DNA of 64,000 nucleotides, from the NCBI GenBank assembly GCA_023105745.1, contig JALGQZ010000015.1, positions 22,301,499-22,365,498 of the forward strand, read 5' to 3'. This document shows, piece by piece, positions 46,651 to 56,394 of the stretch; position 1 is the first letter of the stretch; each line of letters opens with the position of its first letter. The notes below the pieces were generated by a model. That model saw only the letters and a list, made by a program, of their open reading frames with translations, had not been told where the DNA came from and made no database searches. The translations under genes and the position numbers were made by a program. Source of the stretch: Austropuccinia psidii (Eukaryota > Basidiomycota > Pucciniomycetes > Pucciniales > Sphaerophragmiaceae).

Positions 46651-49600
46651 TGAGTTTGGAAAGGTGAAAATAAGAAAAAAAAAGGAGGAAAAATAAATTA
46701 AGAAAAGAAAGTAATAAAAACTTAAAATTTCTATCATCAATATTTCAGAGTTGATTGATATAAAAACTTATATTTAAATCATGATAATAATTTTTTACCC
46801 AATTTTTTAAGATTCAAGCTCAATTAAAATATGTATTGAAAAAACAACAAATATTAGAATAATATCATTTTATGTATATCACCTGAGTTCTTTGATTATT
46901 GAAGTTAAGCTTTCAAATGATATGATAAAATAATAGTATAGTTTGACTACTCAAGAAATATATGAAAGAATGAAAAGCTGAAATATAAACATTCTTTCTC
47001 GGTCATTAAGTAAATAGCTTACACACAAAAGTACTCAATAAAAATATAATGAAGTTTGAATATTAAGAAATTTAAATTATTAAAGTAAGAAAATAATATA
47101 ATAAATGTACTATTTCTACAAAATACCACAAGAGAAAAGAGCTTGAGATATGATTCCCATAAGACATAATGGTGAAAAGACTTGAAAATATTTCTTGGCA
47201 AAATTAAACTTTCAAATGTTTATCTTTCTTTCATAAAGAGTAACATTATTGTAATCTACATGAAACACAGTCACATGGAAATCCCTCTGTGACTTCTTAA
47301 GGGTTAAAGAGGAATTGAAGAAAAACACAATAATGAAAAAGAACAGTGAAGCTCTAATCAACTTCAAAGACCAGACACCATTAACTGTAGAAAGGGCCAA
47401 GAAATCAGAGAAAAAACCACAAAAATAGGCTAAGACAATAATAGTTATGAAACAAGCTTTCAACTTCAAAGGAAAATCTACAAAGAATGTAGAGCATACA
47501 ACTTCTCAAGGCCCTCAAAAGGGTTAATGAAGCTTGAAAAAGAAATATTTTTTTCCAATGTTATTTTGGAAATTGTCAACATGAAAATTACATTCATTAG
47601 AGATCTTGAATAACTAAGAAAGCCCTCATAAATATGGAAAGTAAGAAGAGGAAGAAGGAAAAATAATTATAGATTAAATGACTAACAAGACACTCATAAT
47701 CAGGGAGCTACTTCTGGAAGTATGATTCCAAATGAAATTACACACCAAGGTTCAACTAAGGGTTCGGAAAAAAATTTAGCAAGTCATTCATAAGCACAAA
47801 CTCCTGAAATACATTTCAAAAGGGGGAATGGACTAAACAATTTCTAGAATCACATATTTATGAGAAGAAATAAGAACAAAAACTAAGGAAATCCGAAATT
47901 ACCTTTTTAGTATATATGATTGACCATTGAATTTCACTTCATTATTAATGGTCATGAGAGTATACTTGAACGCAATGTTTTTTATAATCAGGGTGTGATA
48001 TGATTTTCTTCAAGTATTGATTGATATTGTTGTTTTGAATAGTTATAAACAGTACAAAAAACCTTTTTTTATTTCAAAATAATAGTGCTTCAATTGAAAA
48101 TTTTTGTGATATTCTCCATTATATTCATCTCTACCTTAATTATACGTCAAAACATAATATTCCGTAGTCACTATATTTCAAGGAAAAGCTCATGGAATTT
48201 CTATCATCTGAAATTTAAACTTAGATGAATGGAATGTTGAAAAATGGTCATTTTACAATATATATCCAAGTAGAATTTTGCTTCACTGTAAATACTTTTT
48301 AGACCATGGAGATTTTAATATTGACCAAATATCCCATCTGAGGGTATCTCAGGATTATTAATGAAGAAAATATTAAAGATTTAATTTTAGATATATTGTA
48401 ATGCTAATATTACCAAATGAGGTAGCAAATGTGTCCCTATCAAATTCATCTATATTTTCTGGATAATAAGTCTGCTTTTTTTACTTGATAACATTCTTAG
48501 ATGAAAATTACTGTTTTAAGTATTTATCTTACTATGATGATTATATTGAAGGTGAATCTTCAAGAAATATTAATTATGAACAGTTTTTCTAGCCAAACTT
48601 GTCACAAGATATACATTTAAGCGATGATCTCAGCCTGTGAAGGGATATCGCACTTAGAATTCCTGATTTCAAAGACCTCCAATTGAGATTGAAATTCACA
48701 ATTAAGAAAATTTGGAGGTATTTTTTTCAGCTCTGGAGTTTATTATTAATTGAACGTCCTCTATGATGTGTTTTGTGTTCCATTATTTAACAAAAACTGG
48801 ATTTGAAGGTCAAAGATATTAATCCATATTCAATTCAAGCTAAATAATATTCAATAAAACAATTGACAACCATGGGAAAAGGGGGACCAACCAAAGGTAA
48901 CAATTTGTAAATTATGGAAAGCTTCATTCATTAAGAATTATAATTACGTAACAGTGTGAAAATCACTATCTATATTAATATCTATGCTTTAATTTAGATA
49001 GAGTATAAATTTATTCAATTCAACACCCGTAGTTATATCACAATCCGTTAAATCCTAATTTGTGAAGCTTTCTTATAATATAGACTTATATCTATCAATA
49101 ACATCTCGCCATTTTCCTTTTGTAGAAGAGAGTTTTAAAGGAATATGTAATTTAAAGAATACTTATTAGCTATATATGGTGGGCCACTTGGAAGTAAATA
49201 AGCTATTTTGGCGGAATGAAGAAATTTTTAGTGGAATATTTATCATTTCTACGCATGAGAATATACAAATTTGGTTGATATCAATATTTCTTAACTCAGA
49301 ATTGATTTTTTTTCAAATTATTCCGTTATGAAGGTATTGGGCCATTTCTGGGAATCACTGGAGTGATAGAAAAAGAAAATGAGCTTTTAGATGAAAGTTT
49401 CTTAAAATATAAATTTAGGATTTTGTAAAATACATTTGAAAAGTCATTAATTACAATCTCTAACATGGAGCTCTGGTTTCAAGTGTGGAAAATAAATTTT
49501 ATTAAAAGATTTAAGGGAGAACTTCTATTCGAGTTCTTCCTCATCTTGGGTTGTTCAGAAAACTGAGAATCTCTGTTAAAATTTATCTCTATCATTAATT

Positions 49601-49811
49601 AAGCTATTCCTTTGTAAACTGTACAGTTCAAAAATCTAAATTGAAATAAAGTTTGAATTATTTCTCAGTCGTGTTTATGAAATTTGGTCTTTACGAAGGG
49701 CTGAGCTCAAAGCTGATCACTATTCTTTAAGAGTGTTCCACTGAGCATCGGGGGAGCTCATAGTTTTCCAAATATACCAAAAAAAATACTAGTCAAACTA
49801 AATCTTCAATC
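46651..49811. other. Long stretch without recognisable gene
   Basis: AT-rich. I see short open pieces only (for example 47019-47201 and 47212-47469 on the - strand), none with a motif. Part of 47280-47850 has coding-like purine-rich composition that might be older retrotransposon debris. Regulatory sequence of the gene at 49812 would lie at the right end. Confidence 0.5.
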
Positions 49812-51668
49812 ATGGAAAATAATCCATCCAGGGTAAAGCGCCCTGCCACTCCTCCTGGTATCTCCTCCCCTCTCTCTAGCTATCCTACTGGATCCCCCAA
49901 TCAAAGATCTAAAAAAAGGCGCCTAAACAATAGAATTCAGACAGACAATGTTCATATGGATGAAGGCTTTGCTCAAAGCGCCCCTTTTCAAGTTTGCAGC
50001 CAAAGCCACACCTTCCGTGTGAGACCTAATGGCACACTAAAAATTGTCAAACACCGAAGGCCAATGGACCATAGGCCAGTTGATGCAAGATTTGCCGATG
50101 TCGTAGAGTCATTTGAGGAAGATGATGATGAGGAGGATGACCAGGATGATGACGAGGATGACCAAGAGGATGAAGAAGACGAAGAAGCTGAAGCTGAAGC
50201 TGAAGAGGATGACGAGAAAGAAAATGATGACAAACATGAAGATAACGAAGATGAGCTCAATAATGAATTTGTGGACGAGGATTATCAATCCCCTGAATTT
50301 GACGAAAATCATGAAGATGAAGATGTGGAGCATGAGGAAGAAGACGAAGATGCGGAATATGTTTTGGATGAAGATTATTACCAGAATCAGGTATACGAGG
50401 ATGAGAAGGAATATGAGTACGTTGATAATCATCTCTCAAAAGTTTTTTTTGGGATGTTAATGTTGATCTATTGACTTCTGAATATCGAATTATTTTTTTC
50501 AGTAAACAGTTCTAAAATTTGCCTATTCACCTGTTTGGGTTTTGGTAGTTCACGATAACTTCATTTATATAATTACATGACTATATCATTTCTGACTTTA
50601 CGTTTTATGTTTTTTATTTCTAGAAATTCAGCCTCAAAAGAGCTATTATGAAACGAAATCTGACGACTGTGGTCTTAATGAATCCTCCTGGTGGGGAGAG
50701 ACCTGTAAGCTGGTGTAACTACTAAATTTTCTGTGGCATTCTAAATGGATATTTTAAATTTGATTCCCATATTTTATTGGCTTGATCTTACAGATTATTA
50801 AATAATTTATTTTTTCCTTTGCGAAACATAGTTTTATGGAGAATTGAGAAAAGGTAAGACGTATATTTTGGTATCTGGAATTATCTTTTCATACGAAATG
50901 AACTAAAATAGATAAATTATTTTATTAATTTCTGCAAAGGACTGCGATTATTTTTGACGAAAATTTATTGTTCTCTCATTTTGATCTTTGAAATTTATTG
51001 TTTTTGATATTGCAAAGAATTTTTTTTATGAAATCTATTTGAATTAAGTGAGTCGTGAGGAATAAATGGAATGAGCTTGGGGGAAATAGGCTTTTTTTTA
51101 TAGAAAGGAATGAAAACTTACAGCCAAAGATGAATAGAAATATCCGTGAGACCAATAAAACTATGAAACTGAATGTTCAAGAAATCTGACTCCATAGGAA
51201 TTCAAGTCCAATGAACTGATGAGCTCAACATTTCAATGCATGAAGCTCTTAAGAATTCAGGGAAAATCACTTCGTGTTAAGTTCAAAAAGTTTGAGTTTA
51301 AAATAAATAGGAAGTCTTAGTAATGTCGAATACACTGGCTTAATAAAATGCCTTAATAGCAGATAACTTGTCGATCCCTGTTTACCACTTTATGGATTAT
51401 GAAATACCAGTTCTAACTACGTCTATATTTCTTTCATTGCTTGTCTTCCTTTTTATTTCCTTAGGCTCCTTGGTCACTGCGTCACTCCTCTGTCCTTAGT
51501 CCATCGGGTAAGACATATTGTATTGCATCTTAAATTTTTCCTTCTTTCTTTTCCAGGATTAGGACACCAGATAACCCATAGTTGAAACTTGTCTTATTTT
51601 CAGCTGGTTATGGCAGAGCTCAATGTAGAGATAACAAGAGATGGAAAATGCATTCATCAGTTACATAG
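49812..51668 (+). CDS. Candidate host gene: acidic nuclear-type protein, multi-exon
   Basis: The only gene-like unit that is not a retrotransposon. Exon 1 runs from the ATG at 49812 to 50390 (donor GTATAC). A phase-consistent model adds 50624-50704 (acceptor TTTCTAG, donor GTAAGC), 51465-51507 (acceptor TTCCTTAG, donor GTAAGA) and 51604-51668 (acceptor TTTTCAG), ending in TAG, 255 residues in all. The N-terminus is Pro/Ser-rich (KRPATPPGISSP) with a basic cluster KKRR at residues 34-37 that could be a nuclear import signal. From about residue 100 to 190 most residues are Asp or Glu, a histone-chaperone-like or chromatin-type acidic tract. I do not recognise the family. Exon 1 is solid; the downstream exons are a proposal, and a 22-base microexon at 50832-50853 is an alternative. 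Confidence 0.5.
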
Positions 51669-53416
51669 AATAGGAATAAAGAATGGAAAGTTTCACCTTT
51701 CCCCAAAGCTCCCTTTGAATTTGTCTACATAATGAAACTCCTGCAGAAAATGACACTAAAAACCCAACGAGGGAAAAGTGGCCCTTTCTTTACTTAGAAT
51801 CAACTGCATTGTGAATATTTCTCAAATATTTTATACCAGCTTAAGGAAGAATCCCACCAACATTTTGAAACTGGTGCAAGAGTACTACCCACAAAATCTC
51901 ATTGAGAACCATTCCTCATACCTTTCCAAAATATTTTCTACGAAACACAATGTCTTTTATTCTTGAAGCCAACGAAAAACTACAATTTCTCTTTTCAGGA
52001 ATGACAATATCACCTGAAGATCTAATTGAATTGGTAATTGAATGTAGGTGATATTTAATCTTCCTCATATATTCGAGACTACAATGAAAGTGTGGCTTGA
52101 AGAGTGAACGATTAAAGAAAAACCCCAAAAGATAGACAATTTTTAGATATATATGGGGATATTTCTCCGCATTTAGGAAGGCAACAATAAACAAGGTTGA
52201 TTTAAGAAAACTTCAGGAGAATCCAGGAGAAAAAATGAAATATCGTGGAGCCAAATGAGGAAAGGAGAAGACAGTGACTATCCCAAACGCACACCCAGAT
52301 AGCACAATGCTATCGCAAAATACGCTGAAAGTTTTTCCTTTCTAAAGAATAGCAAATTTAATAAAGGAAAGAGAAAAATCAAATCACTAAATTCTTGAAA
52401 GAACTTAAATACCTCTAAGAAACTTATCATATCTTGTGGAGAAATGAAATAGACCCCGAAAAATCTCTCTATCTTCGAGAAATTGAAACAAAAATCTCAA
52501 TCAATAGATAATTCCAATGGAGAGTCATTAAATTAATACGGAGTTCGAGTATCCCACGTTTAGCTACCCCACTACTTCCCGAAACTGAAATGATCTCTAC
52601 GCGTTGATTCTCTAGAAAGAAATCTAATAATATTAGGTTGGGGTGTGAAGCCAACCTACAAGCTGATGTAAAGATAAACCATCCTTTTTAAGGTCATTTG
52701 AGAGATATAATCATTATATCTCATATGTAGAACCCATAAGTGGTAATTTTAAATTATATGAGGAAAACAAGAATTCCTTCTCAAACATGACAAAAAACTA
52801 ATTTTACCCAGCTTTTGGCAATCTATCACCAGGATATTGAAAAAGAATGTTTCCTAAACAGAAGGTAAACCAACCTAAATGTACAGATTTCTCACTAATT
52901 AAAGCTTTCCAAATTCTATCCAAACTATTTTTCCCACCTGTTATAAGGAAGCTAAAAAATTCTTATGCAAAGAACTTTGGCCATATTGACACTGCTGGAA
53001 ACCTAGTGTACTAATATGAACTTAGAGTATGCATTAGATATATTTGTTTTCTATGGCCCAAATTTTTGAAATGAAAGTCTGGAAAAGGACAACTTTTACA
53101 AAATTCCATTCAGAAGGTTCTAAATCAAGCCAAAAAAAGAATTCAGCCTTAAGGCATAAACTGGAAGTAAATTGAAAAGTGAAAATTACAACCACATATA
53201 TGACACCCTGAGGTTAGGTTCCTGCTACACGTCTATGGCCTTGATGACTTATTATGGAAAGAGGAGGTGAGAGCCACCACCTAAATTTCAACCCTCATTC
53301 CTAAAAGATATTTTGGTATATTAACCCCTCACCCCAAGTGGTTCAAATGAGAATCATCTAAAATAAATAATAGGACTGTTGGATTTTTATGCCTGTACTT
53401 AAATACTATTCAAAGA
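51669..53416. other. Intergenic stretch left of element B
   Basis: No coding frame that I can support. The bases just before 53417 are contiguous with those after 63521 in the empty site. Confidence 0.5.
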
Positions 53417-53421
53417 GGAAA
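53417..53421. repeat. Target duplication of element B, left
   Basis: GGAAA, identical to 63517-63521. Confidence 0.9.
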
Positions 53422-55258
53422 TGTGAGCCTTAGAGGTAATTTCATATACCCAAAAGACCACAAATATAAAAAATAACATATTAATATAAATAAAATAAAT
53501 TTATTTATATTATTAAAATAAAAATAAAAAATATAAATATAAAATTATATTAAAAATAAAAAATTAATTATAATTTAAAAATAAAATTACTTTAAATTTT
53601 GTAAATATAAAATTACATTTATACTTGAAAAATTTAAGTAAAAATGAAATTTTAACAAAATTGTTAAAAAATAAATAAATTTGGAAAAAGTTAAATAAAA
53701 TTTATTATAACTTTTTTTCCAATAAATAAACATATAAATTTTATTTCACCATTGGATTCCTCATAAAAAATCAGGTGGGGTCACCTCTGAGTGAAATTTT
53801 TGTAACTCAACTCTAAATAAGCTTAAATTAAGTTTTTAGTATTTTCAATACAAAAGTTGAAGATCCTCAAAACCTTAATTTAATTCACACCACATGTGGT
53901 GTTAACCATCAATTTTTGTGTTAAAATTGAGGTGTTGTGTTTAGTTTAGAAGTTATGAGGAATTAAAGTATTTTCAATTGAATTCAATTGAAATGTCAAA
54001 ATGTGTGCGTGTATTACATAAGTGAACTTTGATTTACATATGAGGTGTCAATTATTACTGTATTGAACTGTACAATTGAATTGAATTACATGTGTAAATT
54101 ATAAGTATAATACATGATGAGGAATTAAAGAAAAAATAAATTGGAAAGATTAAATTTGGGGGGGAAAAGGAACTCCAGCTCTAAGGGGGAGCTAGACCCC
54201 CAAAATCCTTGCTGACAGGCGTGGGATGTCAAAATTCACGCAAAAGTTCATCACTTTTGGCCTGGAATTGAGTTACAGGGTCTGTGGACTCAATTGATGA
54301 TGAGGTTTTGATACCAACTGGGGTAGTTTTAGCTGTTGCCAAGAAGGTAAAACTACCCTTAAGATAAAACAATCATAATAAAAACAGTTTTAACTGGTTT
54401 CTACGCCTCTGACACACATTCTGACGTGTTTTGAAGGCTCTAGGCCTGGTATTGCTATAGTAATGGCTGATTTAAGGGTCTAAAATGGCTAAAAATGGCT
54501 AAAAATGGCTTAAACCAGCCCTTTTTGGTCTAAACCAGGGTTCAATGATGCCATAATTGGCTTTTCTGTTGTCAGACTGTTTTTCACGACTGACAAGAGT
54601 AAATTTTACTTTTGGAGCAAGAGAATTGATGGCTATAAAAGAATGTCTTCTTTGCCCCACTTTTCTCTTCATGTTAGAATCTTTTCCTTTTATTAATTAG
54701 TTTAAAACTGTTAAACCAATCAATCAAAGATTCCAACCACCACTTTTAAATCATTTTAATCTTTTTAACCACGTGAAAAAATCATTATAATCATTGTTTG
54801 TAACTCTTATAATCATTTTTACCCTTGAACCACCCCAAAAGTGAATTAAAGCATCTTTCATCACTGTTAACTTTGTCACTTTGTTTCCAAATTCACTCTG
54901 GTCACTTTTGGGCGTGTTTTCTCTTTAATATTCTTTTTAAAGACTTTGTTCTTTAATTAATTGCTTGCAGTTCTTTGCTCAATTAATTCCAATTGAAATT
55001 GCTCTTGAAGAAATTTCTTTTGTAGCCTTAAAATATCTCTTGTAGAGTATTTTTTGGATAAATTTTTATTGTTGGTAAAACAATAAATTTTTATAATATT
55101 ATTGTTTTATACTAATAAAGTTATAAACAATAAAATTGGCGTGTTTTCTCTTAAAAATAATATTTCATACTATTTTTAATTGATTTTTACCTTATACAAA
55201 TTTTGAGGACAGGAAAAGTACTTGATTTTTAATCAAAGTTTCATATCCACACCTTACA
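53422..55258 (+). repeat. LTR-B, 5' copy
   Basis: It starts TGTGAGCCTTAGAGG and ends CACACCTTACA. The first 300 bp are extremely AT-rich. A 10-bp unit (TAAAAATGGC) is repeated in tandem near 54485. Confidence 0.95.
54635..54642 (+). promoter_or_regulatory. TATA box of LTR-B
   Basis: TATAAAAG within ATGGCTATAAAAGAATG. Also present at 62892 in the 3' LTR and, inverted, in the solo LTR at about 11870. Transcription would start some 30 bases downstream. Confidence 0.55.
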
Positions 55259-55260
55259 TT

Positions 55261-55278
55261 TGGGGGCCCAGCCGTGAT
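55261..55278 (+). other. Primer binding site of element B
   Basis: TGGGGGCCCAGCCGTGAT begins two bases after the LTR. It has the TGG start complementary to a tRNA CCA end, the layout of a minus-strand primer site. Which tRNA is matched cannot be told without the tRNA set. Confidence 0.65.
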
Positions 55279-55406
55279 ATTTTACCTGTGACATATTTTT
55301 TTACTCTTTTTAAATCTTTTTTCTTATATTGAAAAATTTAAAAACATATAAAAAATACTTATAATCCAAAAAATCCTTAAAAAATAATTTTTTTTTCATA
55401 TTATAA

Positions 55407-55482
55407 GTGAGGCTTATATTTTTATTTCTTTTTTGAAATAACCTTTTTTTACTTAATTAATTGGCTTTTTCATTAATTTTAG
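55407..55482 (+). other. Possible 76-bp intron that creates the ORF1 start
   Basis: The donor is AA|GTGAGG and the acceptor TTTTAG|TGTCTG. Joining the A at 55406 to TG at 55483 makes an ATG in frame with the downstream ORF1 exon, where no ATG is otherwise available. Inferred from sequence only. Confidence 0.4.
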
Positions 55483-56394
55483 TGTCTGACAACGTGGTAA
55501 GACAAGAAAACATTGAAACAGCCTCAACAGTAACCAGCATTATCCCTGCCAGTACTGTTAATTCTGATCATAATAGTACTGTTATTGTGACTCAAAATAA
55601 TCAACCTGAACCAATATCTTCTGAATTAATTAACTTGGATATAAGTAATACACTTCAGAAAGCCAAAAATTTGGCCAATAGTAAGTTTTTGACGTAAAAA
55701 TACTATTTTAAGCCTTTTTTAACCATAATTATGCCTTCAACCAGGTCAGGAGCCAGCTACAACCCCTCAAGAAGCTCCCAAAAAGGTAATAGACGTGATT
55801 ATGGCAGAGGCCAATCAGGTACAGAAGGAAAAGGGTCAGTTGATGACTTCCAAACAACTAAAATGGGTCATTCTGAAGCTGATAATACCATTTTACCTTC
55901 AAAAAGAGCTGACACCGCCACAACAAGCCTCTGTGGACATATACAAAGCCAGCCACAGTGCATACAACAATGCACTCCAATTCAAGGAGTACCAGATCCT
56001 TGCAGACCTGTGGAAGAATTGCATGAATTCTTACCTGACAGTAAGAAAATTCTTGGGCCATCCCAACACTTGCAAATTGCTCAATGGATGGCATCCATTG
56101 ATGGAGAAGAAAAACATGATGCTTTTGACACTAGAATGGAGGAAAAACAACCCTCCACCAGCCAAACCAGTGCCAAAAACAGCCCCAGTGGCCAGCAGCA
56201 GCAATTCCAACGTGAAAAAGCAGCCACAAACTCCAAACAAGGGCAAAGGGAAGGCACCAGCCCCAAAACCTTACAGCCAGGGCTACAGAATCCCAAAGAT
56301 TCAGCAGGATGCCATGGAAAATGTATTTCAGATGGCCAGAACCATGATGGAATTACAGAAGAAGGAGGAAGCCAGATTAAGGTTCCAGAAATGA
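55483..56394 (+). CDS. ORF1: spliced upstream protein of unknown function
   Basis: Exon 55483-55680 and exon 55745-56394 join in frame across a 64-bp GT-AG intron. With an ATG made by the preceding splice the protein has 282 residues. It begins MSDNVVRQENIETA, has a middle part with IYKASHSAYNNALQFKEYQI and LWKNCMNSYLTVRKFLGHP, a basic Pro/Lys-rich segment (KKQPQTPNKGKGKAPAPKP) and a tail GYRIPKIQQDAMENVFQMAR rich in Lys and Glu. The tail is conserved in the old element D at 21160-21259, which shows that this frame is really coding. Its TGA at 56392-56394 overlaps the gag ATG. The family is not recognised. The basic part could bind RNA, but this is a guess. Without splicing, an ATG at 55801 would give a shorter form. 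Confidence 0.6.
55681..55744 (+). other. 64-bp intron in ORF1 of element B
   Basis: Donor GTAAGT, acceptor TTCAACCAG. The removal keeps the ORF1 frame open (1 base of a codon before, 2 after). The intron contains the ATG at 55731 that otherwise opens the long gag-frame ORF, so splicing decides which frame is entered first. Confidence 0.6.

Noticed and set aside
47212..47469. 85-codon frame on the - strand
   Set aside because: Hydrophobic but isolated, in AT-rich DNA, with no promoter, partner or motif.
49988..50460. Open frames on the - strand and in the third + frame over the acidic tract
   Set aside because: They are shadows of the GAN-rich acidic coding sequence: poly-Ser on one side and Lys/Met-rich on the other.
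50832..50853. A 22-base microexon with good splice borders
   Set aside because: Including it shifts the following exon into a stop in the frame preferred by the first two exons. Left as an alternative only.
55731..56390. Counting the first 220 codons of the long open frame as true gag N-terminus
   Set aside because: They overlap ORF1, whose frame is the one conserved in element D, and they start inside a predicted intron. Kept only as a finding.
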